From Rotaria macrura (Eukaryota; Rotifera; Eurotatoria; Philodinida; Philodinidae), in contig OENT01000293.1 of NCBI GenBank assembly GCA_900239685.1, positions 1-64,000 of the forward strand: a stretch of DNA of 64,000 nt, given 5' to 3'. The position numbers and the translations under genes are program-made. The first letter of the stretch is position 1, and each line of letters begins with the position of its first letter. A model generated the notes under the pieces. That model was not told the DNA's origin. It did not search any database and was given only the letters and a program-made list of their open reading frames with translations. Below, in pieces: positions 22,658 through 33,518 of this stretch.

Positions 22658-22665
22658 GTTCTATT

Positions 22666-23702
22666 TAGAGTCCTGCGGGACAGTCCCGAATCCCGAAAAA
22701 TCCCGTTTATCCTGTCCCGCGGGACAAACGGGACTGTCCCGATAATTTTTCGGGACGGGACAAACGGGAACGGGACTAATCAAAAAATTTCGGGACGGGA
22801 CAAACGGGATTCGGGACAAATCGAAAAAAACAATGTCCCGAATTCTAAAATCCCTATATCTAAACCTGTTAGGCACTAGGCACTTTTATTGTAAAATCAA
22901 TATTTTAGGAGAAAAAATTCTGGAAGTCGTATTGATGTATAATCTACACACTCAAAAGAGCTTGAAAATGCATTCTTTTCATTTTTAATTTTTCTGACGA
23001 AAACTTCAAATTTTCAGGAAGAGGGGAGGGCGCTGGATTAATAGTAAATTATTAATTATAAGTATATCTAAACGTATGTGTTTTTCTGGTCTATCTGAAT
23101 TGAGCGACATTAATTGGTGGATACCATAATTGATCGATACAAAAATTANNNNNNNNNNNNNNNNNNNNNNNNNNNNNNNNNNNNNNNNNNNNNNNNNNNN
23201 NNNNNNNNNNNNNNNNNNNNNNNNNNNNNNNNNNNNNNNNNNNNNNNNNNNNNNNNNNNNNNNNNNTATATTAAGAGCTAATATGCTACGTAAACAGGAG
23301 TGTATTTTTTTCTCAAATATTTACATTTGTACACTTATTTGAGCACAACAAGCGGTGTGGGTGTAGATCTTCGATCTACCCAAACTTCAGTCACACACAT
23401 ATGGATACACCCTGATTATTAATTCAAATTTCTACTTGAGAGTATCATTTTCTATTTTTATTAAAAAAAACTTAACTTTAATCTTACATTTCTCGATCCC
23501 TTTTCGTATTGGTCAAGTTCTTATTACTCTATTTTTCTATTGATTGTGTAGAAAAGGTGTCTTGTTTTCGTCGAAGGAACGATACGACATTTAAACACTT
23601 TTTGTCAACGGGACAAACGGGATTTTACGGGACAACTCGGAAAAATTCGGGACGGGACAAACGGGATTCGGGACAATCGAAAGTTTGTCCCGCAGGACTC
23701 TA
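22666..23702. mobile_element. hAT-like element with CGGGAC-type subterminal repeats
   Basis: The ends are inverted repeats: TAGAGTCCTGCGGGACA at 22666 and its complement ending at 23702. An exact 8-bp duplication GTTCTATT lies at 22658-22665 and 23703-23710. Inside both ends are multiple copies of CGGGACGGGACAAACGGG and TTCGGGACAA, probably transposase-binding repeats. The interior is AT-rich, has no visible transposase and contains a 118-base unsequenced gap (23149-23266). It therefore looks non-autonomous, though the gap may hide some sequence. Confidence 0.78.
23149..23266. other. Assembly gap (run of N)
   Basis: There are 118 undetermined bases inside the hAT-like element. The open frame that spans it is meaningless. 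A TGTGGG-type tract lies shortly after it at 23356-23364. Confidence 0.99.
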
Positions 23703-23710
23703 GTTCTATT

Positions 23711-24404
23711 ACGTGATGAAATAAAGAATAGGAAATAGCTGATGTGATCCAATTAAGACAAACAACATAAATACATCACTGCTCTAAATCGAATTTTAAG
23801 AAGAGTAACAAATGAAGATTACAGTCAAAAGTAGCAAACAGTACATCAATAGTTAGAGATTAATGAGACAAATCGAATGGTATGTGTTTGATTGCAAGAA
23901 ACCTATGTTTGGGCATTGAAAAACATGTTTTCTTCCCTCCTCTATACATTTTTGTTTGGGTGATGGTATTAGGAATGGAAAAAAAATGAGACAAACACAA
24001 AAATTGATCTTCGTGATATAGAAATGTCGAGATGCATAACTTTTATTGTATATATTCAAAATTCGTGATAAAATTAGGGTTTCACATTCTACATCGATTT
24101 AAAAAGTAATAATCAGAGTCTTTCTTGAATATACATAATCTGAAATAGATAATCAAATAAGCTTTTCGAGTTATGTGCAATCCAGCACATAGAATTGAAT
24201 ATTATCTGTGAAAATTTCAACTTACACAGAATTTCAGATAAGTTGGAGATTAATATTCTATTCAGATAATAATGAAAAGAAAATAATTTTTATTTCTTGA
24301 TAACAATCTAAGTTATGTGATAGAAAATATTTAAAATGACTTTAGACTATTTAGATGTTTGTTTGTTAGCGTCTATGTAAGCATGTCACCTTAATTCAAC
24401 TAGA
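23711..24404. other. AT-rich intergenic DNA
   Basis: No gene, RNA or clear repeat is visible between the hAT-like element and the foldback element. Confidence 0.4.
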
Positions 24405-25004
24405 GTGACGAATCCAAATTCGGTCACATTTTTGCTTTAGAAAAAAGTAAATAACTTCTCTTCACAAAGTTCGATTGAATCAATTTTTTTCTTCTGAGAT
24501 AGAGCAATGTTTGCTCTATCGTCTCATATCATTTAACTTCGACAATAACGAGGGGACAATGAACCGTAACGACTAGAATGAGACCTACTGAATTTTTCCG
24601 TTCTTTTCATTTCCTAATTTGGTCATCACAGCAATTTTACATGAAGTGTTCCTAACAAAGTTAAAAAATATCATATCAATAGATTCGTCGACTCAGACTA
24701 TATCTTTTCATATATTTTTCTTCCCATTACTGTGAAAAAATTTCATCGAGTTTTTCTTATCGCAATGAAATGATATTCGTGACAGCATGAAAAAATGAAA
24801 AGCAAACGAAAAAATTGAGTAGGTCTCATTCTAACGGTCAAGGCTCATTGTTGCCTCGTTATTTTCGAATGAAAATGATATGAGACGATAGACCAAACAT
24901 TGCTCTATCTCGGAAGAAAAAAAATTGATTCAATCGGCCTTTGTGAAGTGAATTTATGAATATTTTTCTAAAGAAGAAAAAGTGAACGAATTCGGGCTTG
25001 TCAC
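24405..25004. mobile_element. 600-bp foldback element
   Basis: Arms of about 200 bp are inverted copies. The left arm runs GTGACG, AATTCGGTCAC, TTCACAAAG, GATTGAATCAATTTTTTT, GAGATAGAGCAATGTTTG, CTATCGTCTCATATCATTT, AATAACGAGG and GAATGAGACCTACT. The right arm carries the complement of each block in the reverse order, ending at 25004. A loop of about 200 bp lies between them. No coding capacity and no certain target duplication. Confidence 0.7.
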
Positions 25005-25925
25005 CATGTATTTATGATAATTATGCACATGTATACGAGTGAATAGAAAACATGAAATTGTTTCTTTATCAGATTATGCGTAGCTCAACAACTAAAGTAA
25101 ATAAACACAAAAAGAAACGAAAGAAAATTTTATTATCGTGTCATGGTACTTCGAAGTAATAGGCACCAAAAAATTTTTACAAATTATTATTCTAATTATT
25201 ATTATTTTAGAAAAACGATGATTATTGGTCATACATCATACACAATTAATATCGATTTTTCCCCTCTTGTAATTAGTGTAATCACACGCAATAATTAAGT
25301 TTTAATAGTGTGACATGATTTGTCTTTTAAAGAAAATAAAGTGATCTATTCGTTGGCTTCACGTACACGTACTTGATTTTTTTTGTTTGAAGATTATTTT
25401 GGATTGAAACGTTTGATATGATGTTCGTTCTAACACTAGCTCATTGAAAATTTAACTGTAGATAGTATTCATTCATAAATGTAACGAATTTATTGACGAA
25501 TGATTTTATATTCAACTTGTTATTGAATTTTAATATGATCAATCGATATTCAATATCGAATTTTTGAATAAATTAGCTCACAGGACAGAAATTGTGCGAT
25601 GTAAAATTCGTTTTTTAACCAATTGATTTTCATAATACTGTTTTCTAATTAGACACAATGACTCTTCCATATACTTTCCTCAGGAGCTTGACTATTCTAA
25701 TTGTTATTATAATGACCTCATATTTTTGCTGCTGGTGAAATTTCTTGAAAGTCAGACTCATTAATTTTTATATGTGATATAGACAGTTATAAATGCCCAT
25801 TAGTATTTACAAACATCAATCTCATGATATATATATAATGTTGTTGTTCCATTTAAAATTTTGGTATAAAAAAGTTTTCATTACAAATTGAACCTCAAAA
25901 CAAATGTTATGTTTAGTGTCTTGGT
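25005..25925. other. AT-rich intergenic DNA
   Basis: No gene or clear repeat is recognised. Confidence 0.4.
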
Positions 25926-26239
25926 GTTGCTGACAATTCTTCTACGCCAGACTCATTATATATGACTATCAAATGAAATCTAGCTTGATGACGAAGATCA
26001 CTTAGTTTACCAACAAAGTTAATATCGTTCGAAATGAGTTAGTTCGATCATAATTTATCGCTAGATAGCATCCGGTTTTCGATCTGGAATGGGAATAATA
26101 CGAACAGTATCGTGATGTCATTTTGTGTTGTGATATGATGCTCGCATTACAAAAGCAAGAAAAAACAAATTCTTGTAGGCCAGGTTCGATGACAAGTTTT
26201 TGTCGTATACGTTGAACAATATTGAAAATGTTTTGTCCG
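25926..26239 (-). pseudogene. Decayed partial copy of the NYN-domain gene
   Basis: On the minus strand this matches the NYN-domain coding part of the intact gene at about 28235-28590, with blocks such as QRIRQKLVIEPGLQE and HDTVRIIPIPDRKP-like still readable. A 41-bp deletion after GTTCGAAAT (intact copy: near 28340-28380), a smaller one near 26125 and substitutions destroy the frame. Only the nuclease part is present; the CCCH and C2H2 parts are missing. It lies 1.1 kb downstream of the 3' end of the intact gene, in the same orientation, suggesting a tandem duplication that decayed. Confidence 0.8.
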
Positions 26240-27360
26240 TCAAGTAGAGAGGCGTTACCCATATTGAAAAATATGCTTACTAAGCTATCTGTTGCTTTGA
26301 ATGATGTCAACGAGTTTAACGTTACTCCTGTGATTGCTTGTGTCAAAGGTGAGAATGTTGAAGTGGGTATTTAATCGAATGGCATGCATCAGATCAATGG
26401 TAGGACTGTTTTGGTTCCGTCTTTTCTGCCGAAGAATGACGAAATACATATATTTCAACAAATTGACAATAATAATTATTTATGAAATATATATCATCAG
26501 TAAAAGATTTCATTGATTCTACTAATGGAAATGTATTTAGAAAAGAAATATTTTGATTCATGTAGATATCTGTTTTTTCCAAAATTTCATTTAATTTTAG
26601 CATTATGGATTTGTTCTTTAAATAATTTCATGTCCGTTCCCCAACACTTGTCTCCTATGTGTACTCATTCAGATGAAGAATATTGGTTTTATTACTTTTC
26701 ATCAAACGATGATCAATTATGAAATTAAAGTTTGATTGTGACATATAATGGAGATAATTTTTCTTCTTTCATCTATTCACAAAGAATGACTCCGGACAAA
26801 CAGCAATCTTAATTCAAAGTTCCATTGTAAAAATTAGAGAAAGTTTTTTACGACTGTTTTTTTTTGTGTTAAAACTATGTATCATTAGCACGTGAGATTT
26901 GTGTGTGTTCCTGTTCAACATATGTTGAAAATGTACACAAGATGCTAAATGATTAAGCGTTAATCTATTGGAGAGTACCTTTTATACAATAATCGAATAC
27001 TTCGGTATAAAAGAGAAGAGTATTAAATGTAGTCTTTATTGATTGTTAAAAACATGATTATTTCTGATTTTCTGAATGAAATAAGAGACAAACAGAAAAA
27101 AAAAAGATTCAAAGGTAACGGAATTGACTGAATTCTTAATTTTGATACATAAATTATTCCTTTTGTCTTTTTTTTTCAATCACTGTTTCTATCATATGTT
27201 TTATCTAAAATAGAAACATGAAGAGAGTTGGTAGAAAGAAGAGATTGAAAATGAACGATGAATATACATAATGGTAATTTAATGTATACTGAGATAAGTT
27301 TTTACAGTTTAGATTTTACCTATTCTATAAAAATCATAGGAGTACATTTAAGACATTCTC
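26240..27360. other. Intergenic between the pseudogene and the NYN gene
   Basis: AT-rich DNA holding the presumed 3' UTR of the NYN gene on the right. TTTATT-type minus-strand polyadenylation signals occur, for example near 27036. The short open frames at 26334-26722 are not convincing. Confidence 0.4.
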
Positions 27361-28875
27361 TTAATTAACATTATTTGTGCCTTCTTCGCAGGCTAAATTA
27401 GTTTCGACAGCATTATGATCGGCGCGTAGACACTTGCTAGTTTTATATCTCTTTGGTTGACACTTGAGATCCGCTACAAATTCATCCTTATTCAAATTGT
27501 CCATTGAGTTTACTCCGAATGTATTTTCGTCAGTATCCTGCTGTGAATTAAGATGTTTTTTTGCAATTTGATGTTGATTCAAACTGAATATTGAGGAAAA
27601 GCCACTGCCACAAATTGAACAATAGAATAAGTGTTTCATGTCTTTTTGGTGTTGACGAAGTGCTTGAGTCGTACTAAAGTTATACATACAGTGAGGGCAT
27701 GAGAGTTGGTTGATCTCGTTTTTCTCTGCTTCGACATTCATAAGTGATGATATTTGTTCACATGAACCAAATTTATTATTATTTTGCTTATTGAAATTAT
27801 TCAAATTGTTAGCATCACGTACTCGAAGTCTTGACTCATGAACCGATGGTGAAACAAATGGTGCATTAGTGTTGAGAACATCGAAAAGTGACAATCGATT
27901 AACAGTTTCAACTTGCTCTCGCCGTAATGATGGACTGCGATTGATTGGATATCGATGCCGAGTTGTGCTTCGACGACGCCGAAAGTTTGCTGAAGTTTTC
28001 GAACGTGACATATAACTCGATGGAGGATGAATACCTAAATTTGAATTAGATTTCACAGTTGCACGTGACTCTCGTGATGTTGAAATCGGCGTTTCATCCA
28101 TGTTAGTCATTTTATTCATTTGATTGTTTGAATCTTCGATCCAATTTCTTGGTTTCGTTGATCGACTTTCTTTGCATCGTTCCTGCTGTTCTGATGGCAC
28201 AGTAAACGATTCCCATAGATAATGATCATCTGCAGTTGCTGTCAATTCTTCTGCACCAGACTCATGATGTATGACAATCAAATGAAATCCAGCTTGATGG
28301 CGCAGATCACTTAATTTACCAACAAAATTAATATTGTTCGAAATCAGCACAATCGTAGCAGGTGGATGATGAACTCGTTCAAAACGAGTTAGTTCGATCG
28401 TAATTTGTAGAAAGACAGCATCTGGTTTTCGATCTGGAATGTGAATAATACGAACAGTAGCGTGATGCAAACTCTGTTGATTTTCTTGTGATATAGTGCT
28501 CGTATTACAAAAGCAAGAAAAATCAACTTCTTGTAGGCCAGGTTCGATGACTAATTTTTGTCGTATACGTTGAACAATGTCGAATGGTTTTTGTCCTTTA
28601 GGTATGGGAATATTTGGCAAATCCCAAAAGAAACTCACCGAGGCTTTTTCTTGAATCGGAGGCTTTTGTATTTTGGGTAGTTTTGCGCTATGTCGATACG
28701 GACAATCCTTATCACGACATGAATCTGGCCATTTGGAGCATTTTTCTATTTGTGCAATTGCTGCTTGACAATGACGATAGTGGCATTTTGTTTTAAACAT
28801 ACAGTAGCCATTTGCAAAATATAAGCAATCTGTTAGCGAGAGTATACTTAAATCGTTACTATTGTCGGCAGCCAT
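27361..28875 (-). CDS. CCCH zinc finger + NYN-domain (putative RNase) + C2H2 protein
   Basis: A single-exon 504-aa protein. The upstream in-frame codon at 28884 is TTG, so the ATG at 28875 is the start; an acceptor-like TTCCAG lies about 17 bp upstream and may end a 5' UTR intron. Two CCCH-type fingers (residues about 17-36 and 46-62, each C-x7-C-xn-C-x3-H) suggest RNA binding. A NYN domain (about 80-225) opens with FFWDLPNIPIPKG, whose Asp and Asn fit the metal-binding core, then IVQRIRQKL and a VLISNNINFVGKLSDLR stretch, as in the LabA/MARF1 branch of PIN-like nucleases. After a disordered Ser/Arg/Asn-rich middle come two C2H2 fingers (CPHCMYNFSTTQALRQH and CSICGSGFSSIFSLNQH). It is probably an RNA-targeting endonuclease. 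A decayed partial copy lies nearby. Confidence 0.85.
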   Translation of the reverse strand: MAADNSNDLSILSLTDCLYFANGYCMFKTKCHYRHCQAAIAQIEKCSKWPDSCRDKDCPYRHSAKLPKIQKPPIQEKASVSFFWDLPNIPIPKGQKPFDIVQRIRQKLVIEPGLQEVDFSCFCNTSTISQENQQSLHHATVRIIHIPDRKPDAVFLQITIELTRFERVHHPPATIVLISNNINFVGKLSDLRHQAGFHLIVIHHESGAEELTATADDHYLWESFTVPSEQQERCKESRSTKPRNWIEDSNNQMNKMTNMDETPISTSRESRATVKSNSNLGIHPPSSYMSRSKTSANFRRRRSTTRHRYPINRSPSLRREQVETVNRLSLFDVLNTNAPFVSPSVHESRLRVRDANNLNNFNKQNNNKFGSCEQISSLMNVEAEKNEINQLSCPHCMYNFSTTQALRQHQKDMKHLFYCSICGSGFSSIFSLNQHQIAKKHLNSQQDTDENTFGVNSMDNLNKDEFVADLKCQPKRYKTSKCLRADHNAVETNLACEEGTNNVN

Positions 28876-29205
28876 GAAAATCAATAAAGATCTGGAAAAG
28901 CAGATAAAGGAATGTAAACTACATGCCTACATACATATTTATGTCGTATTTTATCATAATTGTGAACATTTCTAAAATACGACTTTGTGTGACTTTTTTT
29001 TATGAAAGTTATTGATAAACTGCACTATCTTGTATTTGAAATAAGAGTAATGCCAAAATTTCATAACGATCACGTCTTTTTTGGGAATTTTTTTTCTCAT
29101 CCACCTGACTACGCTGCTGTTTTTATTTTTCTTTCGCTGCGTTCCTATATGTTGTGTTGTTCTTCAATGAATCATGCTTTATTTTTGTTCTTGAATCCTT
29201 TTCAG
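28876..29205. other. Upstream flank of the NYN gene
   Basis: It contains the presumed promoter and 5' UTR of the minus-strand NYN gene. Nothing specific is recognised. Confidence 0.35.
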
Positions 29206-29304
29206 CCACACGGTGTGTTCTTTGATACTGTTGAAATTGCACAAGTAGAACAAGTAAATGCAATGAAAAAAGCGGCTGCTGAAGGCAGAACAGAAGTGCT
29301 GGAA
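29206..29304 (+). pseudogene. Orphan exon-like fragment (33 codons)
   Basis: The fragment is open in one frame, starts after a good acceptor (CCTTTTCAG ending 29205) and ends at a donor (GTATTC from 29305). Its translation includes GVFFDTVEIAQVEQVNAMKK and AAAEGRTEVLE, which look like a helical protein segment rather than random sequence. No flanking exons are found within several kb and I cannot name the family. It may be a relic exon or one exon of a gene with unseen parts. Confidence 0.3.
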
Positions 29305-31501
29305 GTATTCTTTCTTTTTGTATTTGTGAACAAACACAACGATGTCTAGTTTTCTTGGAAATCAATCACATTAGTTTTTTTATACCTCTAAATTTGAATA
29401 ATTATCAATAGCATCAAGAATCGAATAGAATTCAGTCGCATGAATCAATACATAATAAAAATGAGTTTGTCAGAAACTATCTTCATTAGAATCTCTTCGA
29501 ATTAAATGCTAAATGTGACGATAAACTTAGGATTTAATAAATTGAAACAGTATTGAGATACTATATATGTTAATAGGATCACAATCAGTTGTTTTAGATT
29601 TAGTGAAAATAAAATGTCATCCATAAAGTAGCAGAAGGCTAGCACAAAACACTGAACGAAAGTAGAATCAAACCAGAAAAAGAAAACATTTATTTTTCAA
29701 GTCATTTTGCAATAAATTTTAATGATGATGCTGGATTTTGATCTGAAATAATATGTTCATTTGAAAAACAAATTTTTCTTAATATACACAGTATACGTCA
29801 TGATTGACGTATTTGCTATCATGACTAACTTAGAATCAAATGTTGTTTCTGGATATCTATAGATCATATCATTTATGTTTTTGCATGTAAGAAAACCTTG
29901 TATTACCATATCTAATCTAGGAATAATGTACGTGTAAGTTTTGAAATTTTTCGTAGCGTTATTCTTTTTTTGTCATATTTTATCATAAAATTTGCTATAG
30001 CGTACAAAGATAATGACACGACGACCAGCCACGCATCATGTTACTTCATGATGATATTTTTGTAACAATAATGAAATGCTAAGATGTTTATATTTTTCTT
30101 GAAAATCTTTGTTCTATGAGAAGAAATTGAGAAGAATGATCTATTCTAATATGCAATAGTTCCTTAAGAATCGATGTTTAAAAGAATAGTGGGATTGTTC
30201 TAAAGTATTCTAGAGGTAAAGAAAAAGTAAGTACCTCGAAAATATTGTTTTACTTGAGTTTTCAATAAAAAACAATATTGATTATGCAAACGAATATATG
30301 ATATATGAACGACAACTAATTATCTTGCTTTAATCGAATAATATATACTGACAAGCATTAAAAATTTGATAGGATCTCCACTAAATATGCATTAAAGATG
30401 CACATGTTCCGTGCTTTTTTCTTTTTTTGGAGCTACATCGTATTTATTCTTAAATAATTTATATCTCCAACAAAGTTCTACATCTGAAATAAACTATTGA
30501 GAAAGAAAACAAATCTTAAAAATAATTATACTAAATTTGAAAAGTGAATATGCCTAGACTTTTTTCGACATCACTTGCCAATACACTATTCGAAAAATTA
30601 AAAGAAACTATCGTTGAGGTGATCAAACAGATTTTTATGCACGCATTATTCTTTTGAATTATTTGAATTCGATCAGATAGAAATCGAAAACATATGAGTT
30701 GACGTATGCATAAATCTCCAATCAACTATCCGATATTTACTGAATGTCTTATACAACATTCATTCCATCCGATGATCGTGCATTTTTCATTGTTCCACGT
30801 GCTGTTCTTTGTTTCGGTATACCATTTGAAAATCGCACCTACTCGAATACATTGTCGATTTCGTCTCACACGAGATTCTTTGCACTTAAAAAATAAACTA
30901 ATTTTTTAGTGAACAAAAATTGATTAGCCTATTTGTATTAATCATTCACGATATGTCCGTCAAGATTTTTCATAAAGATTACTGATTGAGATCTGAAATA
31001 TCTAACTCAGTATGAATGAGATACAAATTTGATTGAGCTTAAATTATATTTTGTTCCTTTTTTTTTATACATCAATGATGATAGACTCAAATGATCTTAT
31101 GTTTTGTCGGTGATCTTTATGTTCTTATTGATATTTTCGTATGTTCGTAAAATTTTGTTATTACAAGATGTTGCTGTGAATATTATATCATTTTTATAAT
31201 TGTTGTAGTTTTCATTTTATAATATATTCCCGTCTGTTATATATATATATATATATATACTTAGATGGACACTGTCAAATGATAAGGGGTAATTGAGAAA
31301 GAGAAGAGAGTATTCATTTATTTTGATTAGTCATTTTTAATTATTTTCTATATTCACACGCGCTTTTTCTCTCTTTCTCTCTCACGTTATCATGCATGGT
31401 TGGTTTCGTGGTTATATTCGTTGATATATAATCATTTAAAAAAAGAAAACAGTTCACTTCTTATTATATTATCATACTCGTTACGACTGTGTGAAATAAA
31501 A
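29305..31501. other. Intergenic, AT-rich, with a (TA)n microsatellite
   Basis: No gene-like frame is recognised. A (TA)n run of about 20 bp lies at 31239-31258. The last 100-200 bp should hold the promoter and 5' UTR of the Pro-rich gene. Confidence 0.4.
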
Positions 31502-32209
31502 ATGTAAGTAGAAATTTTCTTTTTTTCTTCTGAACAAGTATTCTAAACAATCAAATCGATTCCTAGGAATCCATTCGGTGGAAATCCTTTTGGTGGTGCT
31601 CCTTCGTTTCCGTATCCAGGTCCTATTCCTCAACAAGGCTATGGACAATATGGTAATGCTGCAGGATATGTTAATGCTAGTGGTCCATATCCAGCATCAA
31701 GTGTTTTTTCAGGTCGTGTCCCGCTATCTTCTCCTCCGGTATCTCCTTCGGGCTATCCTCTACCAGCTGCTACTGGTGGTCCATATGGACAAGGTTTTCA
31801 ATTTCCTTCTGGGCCTGGTGGTTTTGGTTATCAACAACCGTCTTATATGCCACCGTACGGTACACCCTTTTCTTCAGCACCAATGATGCCTCCGTACGGT
31901 GCACCATTTCCTCCAGCACCGCAAATGCCTTCATACAATACATCCTATCCTCCGGAACAATATCCTATGGATAGCCCAAATTATTTTGGTAGTGGTTCTT
32001 ATGGTCGACCTCAATCTCGTCATCGATCAAAATCACGTCGTCGGCATAGCACATCATCAAGCAGTAGTGACGACAACCGAAGAAGAGCAGGTTCACCTCT
32101 AGGTAGTTCTGGTAACCTGCGGCGCAATGTTCCACCGTACTCAAACATACCCCCGATACCACCACGAGGCGGTTCACCTATGATTCCTCCTCGTCAACAT
32201 GGTTGGTAA
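31502..32209 (+). CDS. Pro/Gly/Tyr-rich protein with a short basic-Ser segment
   Basis: Exons 31502-31503 and 31567-32209 join to 214 aa. The intron (GTAAGT to TTCCTAG) falls inside the initiator ATG (AT|G), so the first exon contributes two coding bases. The N-terminal 130 residues are low-complexity, starting NPFGGNPFGG, with PYPGP, GYGQYG and repeated MPPYG-type units. A basic/serine stretch (RHRSKSRRRHSTSSSSSDD) and a Pro-rich end (PPIPPRGGSPMIPPRQ) follow. No folded domain is recognised; it resembles the disordered regions of scaffold or RNA-associated proteins. It converges on the serpin gene with 28 bp between stop codons. Reading of the tiny first exon rests on the splice consensus only. 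Confidence 0.65.
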
Positions 32210-32237
32210 CTTTTTTTTTTTCATTGTTTCTTTTTTA

Positions 32238-33518
32238 TTATGATGGCATAGGTAGTCCAGTGAATCTACCTACAAATAAAGGCACTTTGATATTAATATC
32301 ACGTAAATAAAATAGAAAAGGTCGTGAAAATGTTAGTTGTATTGGATCTTCGTATAAAAACATTCCTGAACGTGAAAGCATTTGAACAATAGTAACAGCA
32401 GCTGCTTCAGTACCAGCTTCATCAACATCAATAACAGCTTTATGTATAATTTTTGATATGAACAAATCACGTTCACGTGTTGAACTCATAAGACTAAAAT
32501 CGGCTTTCTCAGCATCGAACGGTAATTTAACGTTATAATGTTCTTTAAAATGTTGAACGAAATCTAATGATGTTTCAATACGAAATTTCGGTAATGATAA
32601 TTTAACACGGGTAGAGGCACGCGTACGATTATCAAGTGCATAAAAAATATTCGATAAAATTCTTGAATTACGTAGAAGTTTTTCTAATACACGTACTTCA
32701 ATATCTTTATCTGGTAGAGCAAGTGTTAATACGTATCGATTATTTCCTTTGTAAGGTAAATTAATCCATTGAGATTTATGTTTCTTATCATAATAATAGG
32801 GAAAATGTGATAGCAAATGCATGGTTTGTAATTCAATTAATTTACCGGTACTTAATGTAAAATTTTCTTTTGTTGTCATTTCAGCGTCGAATGTTTTAGC
32901 CCATGGTGCTTTAAAATGTAAAGCATTGACGAGCATTAGACGTGTTAATGGATGAATATCGTTTGGTTTTAAAATATTTTTAATGACATTATTCGTTTGA
33001 TTTGATATCCATTTATTGATAACATCGGAAGATGTTTCTTTGTCACTAAAATCAATTAGTTCTAATTTACTTTCATAATATTTTGCTAAAATTTTATTGA
33101 ATTCTTCATCTAAATCAAATTCATCGTCAACATAGAGACGATTAGCGATATTTAACGATGTATTACAGTGAGCACGTTCTTGTAAATTTTTTTTAACATC
33201 ATTGAACAAGTTGATTGACCATTCACGATAGGCTTGTTTTGTTTTCAAATGAGTTATACGTTCGAATTCTTTAAATGTATTTCCATCAGCACCTTCACCA
33301 ACCATTAACATTGCTTGATAGAGACTTAACGGAGACCAAACAATATTACGACGACCGACAACATCCGATGACGAATGGTGACGAGTAAATCCGAGTGTAA
33401 AATCAAGAATTGATTTTGAAAGATCATTTTCAGTAGTTTTAGCATGATCTGCATTAATGATATGCAGTATTATTACGAATAGAAAAGCTCGATCTAGAAG
33501 ACTGTCAATACAGCGCAT
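32238..33518 (-). CDS. Secreted serpin, probably inhibitory
   Basis: A single-exon 426-aa protein of normal serpin length. Residues 1 to about 25 are a signal peptide (AFLFVIILHI core). Family landmarks are present: NIVWSPLSLYQAMLMV, LMLVNALHFKAPW, SLPKFRIE, a hinge EAGTEAAAV and SRPFLFYLRD near the C-terminus. The hinge has small residues at P12-P10 and Thr at P14, as in inhibitory serpins. Counting P17 as the Glu at 367, the scissile bond falls between Arg383 and Ser384 (MLSRS), which predicts inhibition of trypsin-like proteases. Several NxS/T sites are consistent with secretion. No introns are visible, unlike most serpin genes of animals. Confidence 0.92.
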   Translation of the reverse strand: MRCIDSLLDRAFLFVIILHIINADHAKTTENDLSKSILDFTLGFTRHHSSSDVVGRRNIVWSPLSLYQAMLMVGEGADGNTFKEFERITHLKTKQAYREWSINLFNDVKKNLQERAHCNTSLNIANRLYVDDEFDLDEEFNKILAKYYESKLELIDFSDKETSSDVINKWISNQTNNVIKNILKPNDIHPLTRLMLVNALHFKAPWAKTFDAEMTTKENFTLSTGKLIELQTMHLLSHFPYYYDKKHKSQWINLPYKGNNRYVLTLALPDKDIEVRVLEKLLRNSRILSNIFYALDNRTRASTRVKLSLPKFRIETSLDFVQHFKEHYNVKLPFDAEKADFSLMSSTRERDLFISKIIHKAVIDVDEAGTEAAAVTIVQMLSRSGMFLYEDPIQLTFSRPFLFYLRDINIKVPLFVGRFTGLPMPS

